DNA of 64,000 nucleotides from Aralia elata (lineage: Eukaryota; Streptophyta; Magnoliopsida; Apiales; Araliaceae), in NCBI GenBank assembly GCA_034770075.1, contig CM068388.1:18843206-18907205 (forward strand), read 5' to 3'. The translations under genes were made by a program, and so were the position numbers. This document shows, piece after piece, positions 9,966 to 21,010 of the stretch (its first letter is position 1; every line of letters begins with the position of its first letter). The notes under the pieces are model-generated. The model made no database searches, was not told where the DNA came from, and saw only the letters and a program-made list of their open reading frames with translations.

Positions 9966-12029
9966 TGTCGACGCCGGTTTTTTCGTCTCTTCCGATTTTA
10001 GCCTTTTATTAGATGATTTTTTGGAAAAGATCGGCATTGATGTCGACGGGGTTTTGAAAGATCGTTTTTTATGATGAGCCAATTAACCAGAGTCGCCAGT
10101 TGGTATATTTGAAATGGATGTACCAACTCATCCGACTTTTTGTTTTTTTATAAATCGCTGGCTCATATGTGACTCCGAATTAATTGGTCTGCAAACCGAG
10201 ATTCATAGAGTTCGGGGGCTTGCTTAAGCGAGGGGAAGGTGTTAGGCACCCCCCGACTTCCGTGAAACACGGTTACCGCAATTTTGATACTTTCCTATCC
10301 TTTAATTCATGAAATGTGTATGTGTGCGTGTGTGTATGTGTGTGCCTTTGTGAATGTGATGGTGAGTTTGCATGAGGAAATCATTTGGATTTTTTTGGAA
10401 GAGTCGTGTTTTTTTCTTTTGGGAATGATTCAGAATGTCCTTCGGTTTATACGAGAAAGCTTTATGAGAAAATGTTTGATTTTAATTGTTAAAACTGTGG
10501 TATTGCATTAGGTGTCATTTTGGCAAAACAAGAATTTTCTAAACCTTTGTCAAAAATAGGAATCGAGATCTATACGTTGCTTTCATAATTCAAATGATGG
10601 GCAACCTCTAGGATCTCTTTAACCCTATGCACAAAGATTTAATAAAACATTACTTATTCTTATAAAATCATTTTTTCGATGTTTGAAAACGATTTCTTTC
10701 TTTAGCCTTCTCGTCAAATAGAAATCGACATTCATTAGCACCCCCAATTTCTTATCCTCGTGAGACTAATAACCTTCTTTGATTGATTTTAGAAAAATCT
10801 TTATTGTTTTGGCTTTGAAATCTTTTGTTTGGTGTTACAAATCAAATTAAATATCAAAACGCGTAGGGGACTATTCACGGGCATGTAAGCCATCAAAATA
10901 TCCCCGAACGCCAACAATCACATATTTCACTACTACGGGGCCTTAAACTCGATTCTCGCCTTAGCGTCGTTTTAAGGCCCGACGATTACATGTTACAAAA
11001 ACGAGCACCTTGCATCTATTACATACATCAAAACGTCCATCATCGGATTTGGACCACGGGGTCGCGTTCCTAGGCTCATACCCGAGATTGCTACATGCCC
11101 ACAAAATGAATACTACAGAACTAACCAACCCGGATTTATCTAATACACCATGATATCCGAAAATGATAATCTAAATAATTTACGCTCAATACATCACCCT
11201 AAACAAGCTAAAAATTTCACCAATTGGATATCCTCGGGTTATTATGAAGAATTTTGTTCCGATGGAACCCTCACTAATAATCCCTAATCCATGATAGCTC
11301 CACAATATTCATGAAAATTACATTTAATTTAACCAAATAATATGATAAAATTGCTATAACAAAGGGAATTTTCACCTTGCAAATGATCTCGAATGGATGT
11401 AAACTTGTGTATTTGAATAGGATAAGAAGTATACTTGATACAATCAAAATCAAAAGAGTGTAAATCCTCTCTTTTTTCTCTCTTTTCTTCCTATTTGGTT
11501 GCAAAATTTGCTATTTTCCCTTCTATTTCCGTGCTGCTGCTACTGCTGAATTTTTCTCTCCTTTCAATCTGCTGAACCTCTTGTATGCTGAAGAGGAAAT
11601 GAGTTGAAATAGGCTGGCCAAAGCCAGTCGCAGATCAATCTGCGGGTGGCTGGCCGCCTGCCTTCCACTCACCTGGTTTCGAGTTCCGTGTTTTCAAAAG
11701 GCGCACTTATTGGCCGCAGATCAATCCGCGGCTAGACGGTTTAACTTTCTCGATTTTCGCGCCACGCCTCGACCTTCGTGCCGTAACGTTGGTTTTCGCT
11801 GACAGGCTTGTATTTTGCAGTCCGAGAATTTCCGGGAGACGTGCTACCTCATTCGGGAATGCTCGTTTCGGACGGCCTTATTGTCTCGTCAGCTTTGGTC
11901 GCCAATCATCGCGGTGGTGTTGAACGTTCGCACTAGTGCCCATTCCTTCGCTCTCGTAAGCCGGTTCAATTGATGATTTTTCCCTCCTGTCACGGTTAGT
12001 ATAGGGAACGCAAAATTTGGGTGTCTACA
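9966..12029 (-). repeat. 3' LTR of element C
   Basis: 2064 bp. On the minus strand it runs from TGTAGACACCCAAATTTTGC to CCGGCGTCGACA. It is nearly identical to 35680-37756. It is preceded in element sense by the polypurine tract AAAGAGGGGCAGC (minus strand of 12030-12042). It contains a CA/TG microsatellite near 10318-10345 and one degenerate CCGCAGAT-ATCTGCGG palindrome near 11625-11650. Confidence 0.93.
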
Positions 12030-12042
12030 GCTGCCCCTCTTT
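12030..12042 (-). promoter_or_regulatory. Polypurine tract of element C
   Basis: AAAGAGGGGCAGC on the minus strand, immediately before the 3' LTR. The same 13 bases precede the 3' LTRs of D and E. It is the expected plus-strand primer for reverse transcription. The stretch from 12043 to about 12212 is 3' untranslated element sequence with no gene. Confidence 0.85.
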
Positions 12043-12212
12043 ATCATGTTTATGCAATGTTAAAAATGAAATGAACAGGATAAAGAATAGACACTTGATG
12101 CATGAATGACAGTGCACAAGAATGACAATACATACGTGATGCAATACATATAACTCATGATGCAACGTAAGATGTAAGGCATGCAAAATATTCGTAAAAG
12201 GGTGTCAATGCG

Positions 12213-13081
12213 GATGATCGTCTCGTCGGGGCCGGGTTTCGTCGCCGATCACCCATCTCGTAATCGCCGGTTATCGTCGCCGGTCGATCGTCTCGTCGGG
12301 GCCGGGTTTCGTCGCCGGTCACCCATCTCGTAATCACCGGTTATCGTCGTCGGTCGATCGTCTTGTCGGGGTCGGGTTTCGTCGCCGGTCACCTGTCTCG
12401 TAATCGCCGGTTATCGTCGCCGGTCGATCGTCTCGTCGGGGCCGGTTTTTGTCGCCGGTCACCCATCTCATAATCGCCGGTTATCGTTGCCGGTCGATCG
12501 TCTCGTCGGGTCCGGGTTTCGTCGCCGGTCACCCATCTCGTAACCCCCGGGTATCGTCGCCGGTTGGTTGTCTTGTCGGGGCCGGGTTTCGTCACCGGTC
12601 ACCCATCTCGTAATCGTCGGTTATCGTCGCCGGTCGATCGTCTCGTCGGGGCCGGTTTTCGTCGCCGGTCACCCATCTCGTAATCGCCGGTTATCGTCGC
12701 CGGTCGATCGTCTCGTCGGGGCTGGGTTTCGTCGCCGGTCACCCATCTCGTAATCGCCGGTTATCGTCGCCGGTCGATCGTCTCGTCGGGGCCGGTTTTC
12801 GTCGCCGGTCACCCATCTCGTAACCCCCGGGTATCGTCGCCGGTTGGTTGTCTTGTCGGGGCCGGGTTTCGTCGCCGGTCACCCATCTCGTAATCGCCGG
12901 TTATCGTCGTCGGTCGATCGTCTCGTCGGGGCCGGGTTTCGTCGCTGGTCACCCATCTCGTAATCGCCGGTTATCGTCGTCGGTCGATCGTCTCGTCGGG
13001 GCCGGGTTTCGTCGCCGGTCACCCATCTCGTAACCCCCGGGTATCGTCGCCGGTTGGTTGTCTTGTCGGGGCCGGGTTTCG
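12213..13081. repeat. 70-bp tandem array in element C
   Basis: About twelve units of close to 70 bp, each with GTCGCCGGTCACCCATCTCG, TAATCGCCGGTTATCGTCG and CGATCGTCTCGTCGGGGCCG. About every fourth unit changes to TAACCCCCGGGTATCGTCGC and TTGGTTGTCTTGTCGGGG. The array is the inverse complement of those in D and E. Because 70 and 140 are not multiples of three, the short open frames over it shift frame each unit and are not genes. It ends abruptly inside the PMD coding sequence. Confidence 0.95.
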
Positions 13082-13082
13082 T

Positions 13083-14397
13083 GTCCCTTTAGATCTTGAC
13101 ATTACTCCAGCGGAGGTCCGGGCTTTATTGGGCTTCGCTGCTGAGGACTGGGTCTTCAAGACCCGTAGTATTCGGTCCGGTGCTTTGGCTGTCGATGCTG
13201 TCGGGGGTATATATGCACTGCCTATTCCAGCGGATCGGGGCACTCGTGACATTCTGCTACGACACTTGTTCCTGACCATTATGAGGGGTTGTTTCCTAGG
13301 GAACAACTCCTCTACCATTCATTTCAGCGTCGTAGGAGCTGTCAGAGACGTAGACCGGATCGGTGACTACGATTGGGGGTCGTTCACCTTTGCTTATTTC
13401 CTCCACGGTCTGCGTCTACGTTCGGAGGGACAGACAGATGCTTGGCTCGGATTCTATCACTTTTTGCTGGTGAGGCTTCTATTCCTCTCTTCTTACTGGA
13501 CTTTCCTTCATTGATTTCTCTTTTCTACATTTGTCGGTTACTCACGCTTTTCACTGCTTCTGTTCGCAGTTATGGGCCTACGAGCGTCTTCCATGCCTGA
13601 GACCCGTCACTACCCTCGGTTTGGATACCTATCCCTGGGGTCGGCGGTGGCATCATAGCACTTTGGAGGAGGTCCCGGTGTCGGGCAGCTTTGCACATTG
13701 TCGTATTCAGCTGGAGCTGATCACGGCCGCTGATGTCGTCTGGGTTCCCTACCTTTCCGAGCATCTGACTGTGGGGTTTGCCGATGGGCATCCTTCTGGC
13801 CTGGAGTTCGAGCTTTCCACCCGTCGCCTCACTTTGCAGAGTGTTGGAGGATGGGTGATGTACCTGGGAGAGCGCGCATTCAGATGCGTTACTGGAGAGA
13901 TCCGCATCCCGCACTCTCTTCCCTTTACCACCTCCTGGTCGTTGGATTCTCAGCCTTCGGAGATTATGCTTGCGGGGGAGGATGGCCGTACACTCTCTTC
14001 GGATCCCATCATGAGCGAGGCCTTTCGTACCTGGTGGGTGCCCCGCACTATCGGTCCTCAGACCCGGGCCACTTTCTTTCTCGGAGATATGGTTCCTGGC
14101 TCGATGATGATGACCGATTGGGCCGCTTGTGTTCGGACTCCCACTCATACTGAGCAGATTGCCACTCTGACCCGCCAGGTGGAGCATCTGTCGTTGTATC
14201 TTCGGGTGCTAGGTCGGACCCCAGAGGATGCCTATGCATATGATCCTGATAGCATGGGATTTGACACAGGCCCGAGCTCGTCTGATGCCCCAGCGCATCC
14301 ATACATCCCCGACATGAACTTTGGGCCTCCGACTTCGGCGACTCCGGGGGATCAGTTTGTGGATCCGGCCTACTTAGACGACCTCACTTTTGATTAG
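13083..14397 (+). pseudogene. Antisense plant mobile domain (PMD) gene of element C, 5'-truncated
   Basis: Transcribed opposite to the element. Two exons are visible: 13083-13469 and 13570-14397, with a 100-bp intron (GTGAGG ... TTCGCAG) that keeps the frame. Exon 1 has ITPAEVRALLGF and DYDWGSFTFAYFLHGLR; exon 2 starts LWAYERLP. These are marks of the plant mobile domain (aminotransferase-like PMD, also in MAIN/MAIL1 proteins). The C-terminal part is Pro/Ser/Asp-rich. The first PMD third, present in E, is missing; the exon is fused directly to the tandem array. The biochemical role in the element is unknown. Confidence 0.8.
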
Positions 14398-14612
14398 ATC
14401 AGGCTAGGATAGGGCCCTTTTGTACCTGAACCTGCTAGATTTTATTCTCTTTTCTTTATTTCATGCACGATGTATTAAACTTATTATTCATTTATGCACA
14501 ACTTTTTATCCTTATGAAATTCCATTACCCTATTATTAACTGTCTGATGTATGCTTTTATTTATGGATAGAGAATGACCCCTGTACAGTCTTTTGATACT
14601 ATTTTTTCACAG

Positions 14613-16177
14613 ATGTCGTCCTCAGATGTCGTGGTACGTTTGGATTCTATTCCTCCCACAGGGTTGGTCGGCAGTCTCTTCCGCTGGTTGGACAGTTTAT
14701 CACCGATCGACAGGGTTATCACAGACGGCCTTTTGGGGCATTCTTGGTCTTTGTTATCCTTTCAGGTGCCAGCGGGCTTTGTGGAGGGTATTCTGAGCTA
14801 TTGGGCCCCGCCCGTCAAGTGTTCAGGTTAGGGACAGTAGAGCTGACCCCCACCCTCGAGGAGTATGCTCGCTTCACCGGCTTGCCTTTGGATGGTCCTT
14901 GTGCTAGGGTCACAATTGGTTCCATGCGCCGTCAATTCTTGACTTTCACCGGTTTGCGGAAGACAGCTTTGTTATCCGTGATTACCTCAGACCATCTAGT
15001 TCCCTTACAGTTCTTGATTGACCGATTCGGCTCACCCGACAGTTTTTGTCTTTTCTTTGGTGATTTTTCCGTATCCGAGGAGCACTGGGGCGCTTTGAGA
15101 GTAGACGTTCTGATGGCCTGTGTCATTTCAGTTCTGTATTTGCCAACCGGACCCGATCAGTTGGATATGCGAATTGTCGCGGCCGTTAGAGCCCTTCAGG
15201 AGGATCACACCGTTCTTCCCATGATATTGGCAGATACCTACATGTCAGCTTCATACTGTCAGTCTTTCCGAGGCGGGGTATTCATAGGGAGCTCGACTTT
15301 ATTGTATGTGTGGTTCATGAGTCATCTCAGTCCCATCGGCCATTTTCGTCGCCAAGGGTTTTGCTTCAGCCATGACATAGCCACACAGTTTTCATTTCGT
15401 CCCGTGAGCTGTACTGATGCGGCTTCTTGGGTAGAATTTTTATCGGTTATTGAAGACCCTTTCCATCTCCTGATCTACTCGGGTTATTGCTCCTTTATGA
15501 GTTTTTTGACTCATGTGCCCGACCTGGATTTCATCCCTATTGCTGGCTTGAGAGGCGTGACGACCTATCACCCCTTGGCGGTTACAGGGCAGTTTGATCA
15601 GACACAGGATCTTCACCCTTTCACGGGTGCAGTCGCCTACCGATTCCTTATATCATCCCAGACAGAGAGGGATCTATTGCGGGTATACGATCTTTGGTCT
15701 CGCAGGATCCTTGCCGAATATAGTGAGAGCTGCCACTTCCAGACATTCGCTTACGTGCAATGGTTGCGCGGAGACTCGGATCCGGTTGGTTTGAGTCAGG
15801 CTGGGGCCTTTGATGACTCTGGAGTGATTTTCCCAGCTGATACCACAGATCATTCCATCTCAGATGATTCGGCCCCTAGTCGGGTCACTGAAAACAGCCG
15901 GATCCGACTTGCCCTGATTGCTATTGAATCTGAGAGGGATGTTGCCATTGCTGGGAGAGATGCCGCTATTATGGCCAGAGATATTGCCATCGCTGACAGA
16001 GACGCCATTGTATTTCAGACCAGGGCAGTTATAGATGCCCATTCGGGGACTGTTAGCCGAGCCACTGCTTTATTGGACCGCATCGACATGATGGGGCAGC
16101 AGATCGCAGGGGATGTTGATGCTTCAGATCTATCCACCACTTTATCCATCCTGCTTCGGCTAGTTTCGAATTTGTAG
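14613..16177 (+). pseudogene. Antisense DUF7745-like gene of element C
   Basis: Starts ATGTCGTCC directly after a TTTTTTCACAG acceptor-like site. A 1-bp deletion near 14808 (GCCCCGCCCGT against GCCCCTGCCCGT in E) breaks the frame; the second frame then stays open to TAG at 16177. Motifs include ELTPTLEEYARFTGLPL and FFGDFSVSEEHWGALRVD, which I recognise as the plant transposon-associated DUF7745 type. The C-terminus has IAIADRDA-type heptad-like repeats (about 15915-16015), likely coiled coil. The region 14398-14612 between it and the PMD gene may be an intron or a separate promoter. Confidence 0.75.
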
Positions 16178-16685
16178 ATTATTTTATTTCCTGCATAGAC
16201 TATGTTAGTTTCATCGATTATCGAAAGAGAAATCTTGTAATAAAATAACTTACATATATAGACATGCATTTAAATTTAGTCATTTTCCCTTTTCGTCGTA
16301 TCGTTGCCTTTCATTGGATCCTCATTTTATCCAGTTGACCACGATTTTGACATTTCGCTTTCTTTCTCTTCTCAAGTTTTGATGGAGATTTGACAGATAT
16401 CGCCGTACGCCTGTCGATTTCATCGGGTTGGGTCTTAGATTTTGGGATAACTGTCTGGTCGGATCAGGGTTATGTCATTTGGGATGAAGCCGGTTAGGCG
16501 GCTGGCTTCGGGACGGTTTTGAAGGTGTAGGAAGGTTTATCTGGCTGTCGGGAAATGGTTCTGTTTACGGAAAGGATTATTTTTAATGGATCGGACCGTG
16601 CCGTGATGGCTGCCTACGTACCCCCACAAGTTGGGAGATCAGGTCCTACGTAGTTCGTTCTCAAAGAAAGAGGGGAACTGACGAT
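16178..16685. other. Spacer where pol and antisense genes converge in element C
   Basis: Contains the 3' ends of both transcription units. A block with TACGTAGG repeats in both orientations (16612-16655) is conserved after pol in E (50858-50910) and may be a 3'-end signal. No gene seen. Confidence 0.6.
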
Positions 16686-19600
16686 TCAGGCGTAGAACCG
16701 CTTCACCGAGTCGGAATTTAGGGGCTGTGGAAATACCTCACCATCCATTTCTTGCAATATGAGGGCTCCTCCGGATAGCACTTTCTTGATCACAAATGGT
16801 CCTTCCCAGTTCGGGGCGAACTTCCCCTTGGCTTCGTCTTGACAAGGCATGACTCTTTTTAGCACCAAATCGTTTTCCTTGAATTTCCGGGGTCTTATCC
16901 TTTTGTCGTATGATCGAGAGATCCTTTGTTGATATAACTGACCGTGCCAAACAGCAGCCACCCTCCTTTCATCAATTAGGGCCAATTGGTCGTATCGACT
17001 TTGCATCCAATCTTCCTCGCTTATCTGAGCATCAATCACTATTCTTAGGGATGCCATCTCAACCTCAACTGGCAGAACAACCTCCATTCCATACACCAAA
17101 GCGTAAGGGGTTGCCCCTGTAGAAGTACGCGTTGACGTTCGGTATGCCAACAGGGTGAGGGGTAGCAGATCCGGCCATCCCCGATGATTAGCAGACATTT
17201 TCGCCATAATCTTCTTGATGTTCTTATTTGCAGCCTCCACTGCCCCATTCATCTTAGGACGGTAAACGACAGAATTGAGGTGTTTGATCTTAAACTGGTC
17301 GCATAATCCCTTCATGAGGGCGTTGTTCAAATTCCTGGCATTGTCGGAGACCAAAACCTCAGGTTACCCGTATCGACAGATGACATTATTCCTGATGAAA
17401 CCGACGATGACCTCCTGAGTTACTTTGGGGAAAGAAGCTGCTTCTACCCATTTGGTGAAGTAATAGATCCTGACGAAAATGAATCAGTGCCCGTTGCTTG
17501 CTTTGGGCTCTATCGGTCCGATTACATCCATTCCCTACATTGAAAATGGCCACGGGGAAGTCATACAGTGCAGTTCATTGGGAGGCGTATGGATCACATT
17601 ACCATGCACCTGGCATTGGTAACACCGTTTGACATGATCATCGCAGTCGGCTTTCAGTGTTAACCAATAATGCCCCGTTCTCAAGATCTTTTTGGCCAGC
17701 ATCGGTCCACTCATGTGTGGCCCGCACACTCCACCATGTATTTCGCTCATAATCCTTTGGGCCTGTGTCTCGTCTACGCATTGTAATAGTCCCAACCCAG
17801 CATCCCTCTTGTAGAGTGAATCCCCACTCAGGTAAAACTTCATTGCCATCTTTTGAATTCCCATCCTCTCAGTCCGGCTTGCCTGGTCGGGAATGGATCT
17901 ATCCCTCAGATATTCCCTTATATCGTGATACCAAGACTGCTTCGGCAGAACCACGTCGTCTGATAATACTGCAACATGTTCCTCGTATGCCGGGGCATTC
18001 CGCACCGCTATTTCAATCTGTGGAACATCTTTTCTTTTGATTTTATGGATTAAGGAAGCCAGAGTTGCCAATGCATCGACAAAGTCATTCCGACCCCGGG
18101 GAATGTGTCGGAAAGCGATATCTTCAAATTCTCGCGTCAATTGGACAACACATCAGTGGTATGGAAGCAACCGAAACTCTTTCGTGCTATACTCCCCGAT
18201 CGCATGTCTGATTACCAGTTCTGAATCCCCGAAAACCGCTAGTCTCTTCACTCCCATATCGCGGGCAAAACGGAGTCCCAATATACACCCCTCGTACTCA
18301 GCTGTATTGTTCGAATTATTGAATTGCAATTTAGTAGCCACAGGGTATTGCTCTCCGGTGATAGAGACCAGTACTGCTCCGGCTCCTGCCCCTTCAGCAT
18401 TCATGGCACCATCAAAATACAGCTTCCAGAATTGTCCCTCGTCATCGCATTTCGTGTGTGACACCCAAAATATGTCTTCGCCCGGCAGAGGAGTTTCTAA
18501 CGGCTCCATCCCTCCTGATGGCGCTTCTGCCAACTGATCTGCAATTCCCTGCCCTTTCATGGCTTTCTGAGTTACGTACACCATGTCGAACTGTTGTAAG
18601 ATTAACTGCCATCTTGACAGTCGACAGTTCAGCATGGGCCTTTCAAAGATATATTTCAAGGGATCCATCCTCGATATCAGGTACGTGGTATGCCCATGGA
18701 GGTAGTGCTGCAATCTCCCTGCAGCCCAGGCCAGAGCACAACAAGTCTTCTCGATGGGAGTGTAATTATGTTCACATTGGCTAAATCTCTTGTTGAGGTA
18801 ATAGATGGCCTGCTCTTTACTTGTCTTATTCTTTTGTCCTAACATACATCCCATCGCGATGGCATTGACCGATATATACATAAACAGAGGGATCCCGTCC
18901 TTCGGGGGTACCATCACTGGTGCCTTTGTCAGCTGCTTTTTAATGGTCTGAAAAGCCTTCTGACATTGCTCATTCCATTCCTGGGAAGCACCTTTCCTTA
19001 ACAGTTTGAAAATTGGCTCGCATGTAGTCGTCAGGTGGGATATGAAGTGGCTGATGAAGTTTATTCTTCCGAGGAATCCTCTTATCTCCTTCTCTGTGTG
19101 AGGTGCCGGCATATCCACAATGGCCTTAATCTTCGCAGGATCCAACTCAATGCCTTGATCACTAACCAGGAATCCCAAGAGCTTACCCGACTGCACTCCG
19201 AAAGCACACTTTGCTGGATTGAGCTTCAAATTATACTTTCTGAGCCGATCAAATAACTTTTTGAGATGGGTTATATGATCCGATTCTACCCTTGACTTCA
19301 CGATAATGTCATCCACGTAGACCTCTATCTCTTTATGCATCATGTCGTGGAACAGGGCCATCATGGCTCTTTGATAAGTGGCCCCCGCATTTGTGAGACC
19401 GAAAGCCAATTGTCTATAGCAGAAGGTGCCCCAAGGGGTGATGAACGCGGTCTTTTCTCGATCTTCTTCCGCCACCATTATCTGATGATACCCCGCAAAG
19501 CAATCAACAAAAGAGTACATCTCGTACTGGGCTGTGTTATCCACCAGGATGTGTATGAAAGGTACCGGGAAGTTATCCTTGAGACTGGCCTTGTTTAGAT

Positions 19601-20160
19601 CTCTGTAGTCTACACATACCCTCACCTTCCCTCCAGGTTTAGCCATTGGGACTACATTGGACAGCCATTCTGGGTAAGTGGACACCATAATGATTCCCGC
19701 CCTGAACTGCTTGATGATCTCCTCTTTCACCTTTAAGCTCCACTCCGGTTTCAACTTCCTTAGTTTCTGCTTGACAGGCCTGAAACCCTCCTTGATGGGC
19801 AACCGGTGTACCACAATGTCGGTGGACAATCCGATCATATCCTCATGGGACCAGGCAAAGACATCCTCATATTGGCTTAGCAACTCAGTTATTTCTGCTT
19901 TTTGGCTGGGGGTAAGGTCTGTCCCTATCTTGAGCTCTTTGGGGGCGTTAGGGGCTCCAATATCTATGGTGATGGTTTCGTCTAAGTTGGGTTTGGGTTT
20001 ATCCTCGACCCATCCTTTGATCTCATCAGGCGCGTCGTCGTAATCTGTCTCGTCTTGCTCAATGCCCATCAAATCGAAATCCAGCTCAATGTCAAAATCA
20101 TAATCATCACTCAAATTTGAAAGACCGTTTGTTAGGCAAGGATTACTCAAATTGGTACAC
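16686..20160 (-). pseudogene. Pol of element C: RT, RNase H, archaeal RNase H, integrase
   Basis: Read on the minus strand from the intron acceptor at 20160. RT has VCVDYRDLNKAS, QLAFGLTNAGATYQ and YVDD (19319-19308). A retroviral-type RNase H follows (YTPIEKTCCALAWA) with degraded acidic residues, then a second, archaeal-type RNase H with YFDGAMN, NNTAEYEG, FGDSELV and RGRNDF. Integrase has an HHCC finger (IHGGVCGPHMSG ... CYQC), core acids in GMDVIGP, VSDNARN and GAVEAANKN, and a C-terminal SH3-like tail. This doubled RNase H is typical of the Tat lineage. Three nonsense codons: TGA at the end of the 691-codon RT-RNase H frame (18153), TAG at 17535-17537 (Trp in E) and TAA at 17374-17376 (Gln in E). 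Confidence 0.92.
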
Positions 20161-20325
20161 CTGACATGAAACAAAATACTTGTCATATATAAGTCATTTT
20201 CCACAATGATCACATTTTCAGATAACATGAAGAAACGACATAATTATGCAAAATACAAAACAACAAAAATAAACTTCTTCATCATCCCATCCTCTGGGGT
20301 CTACCACCCTGATGTCGGGTTTTAC
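20161..20325 (-). other. Intron between gag-pro and pol of element C (165 bp)
   Basis: Donor CAAGG|GTAAAA and acceptor TTTCATGTCAG|GTGTACC on the minus strand. Splicing replaces the gag-pro stop (TAA within the donor) and joins ...KQG to CTNLSNPC in frame. The same sites occur in E. A spliced intron between protease and RT is known from Ogre elements. Confidence 0.75.
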
Positions 20326-21010
20326 CCTTGTTTGGACATCACTGGTTTCATGGTCCAGTTGTCGACGGTCAGGTCAGATGAAATGCGCTGGATAAAAGGT
20401 GGCTTCACATCGGACACTTCCCCGATGACTACGGCCACGTCGCTCGAGTCCTTCTTCCTACCCTCTCCAGGAATAATTAGCCCTGCCCAATCGATGACAG
20501 GCACATTTCGTTGGGCTCCCGGTGGCGTGACAATATCTGTCCCCTCTCCGTTGTTTGTTAGTTGTCCGCTGATATAGCACCTAGCTTCGAACCTCTGCGC
20601 GACCTCCTGTAGGAAATTTTCCCTCTTGGCCGATTTCTCACTCGTGGGGGTCAATTCTCCATCCCCTGTCCTAATCACAGGCTCGCTAGTCCCCTGTTCA
20701 TTGTTGACCTTGGTCACCGGACTGCCAGCCAGTCGAATCGGGGCCACGTCTTGACGGTGTCTCCGTGATGTGCCCTCATGATATCCCAAACCTGCTTTGC
20801 CTACCTGATGGGGTAGTTGAATGGGATCGGTGATTCCTTGGCTACTCTTTCCTAACCCCTGTCCAGGCTGGAATTTCATTTTCATCATTTCTTTTGCAAC
20901 GAAGGCAAGTTCTGGAGAGACCCTATGTTTCACAGCTGGGGCTCCCAGGCATCTGTAGTGGGGAGTGCTGATTTCCAGCGCCTGAAAACTGGCAGGTGCC
21001 GTCGACTCGT
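20326..21010 (-). pseudogene. Gag-pro of element C, 3' part with G-patch
   Basis: Continuation of the polyprotein after insertion D: GAG|TCGACGGCACCTGCC rejoins the sequence left at 32470. It contains a G-patch motif, MKFQPGQGLGKSSQGI (about 20893-20840), a glycine-rich nucleic-acid-binding module, then a low-complexity linker to the intron donor. Intact in frame apart from the insertion of D. Confidence 0.85.

Noticed and set aside
12213..13081. Possible CRISPR-like array of regular repeats
   Set aside because: There are no unique spacers; the whole unit repeats. It lies in a plant retrotransposon, so it is satellite-type DNA.
13570..14302. Long minus-strand frames opposite the PMD exon (for example 14187-13570)
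   Set aside because: Shadow frames of the GC-rich antisense gene. They have no domain, while the plus-strand frame has PMD motifs and conserved splice sites.
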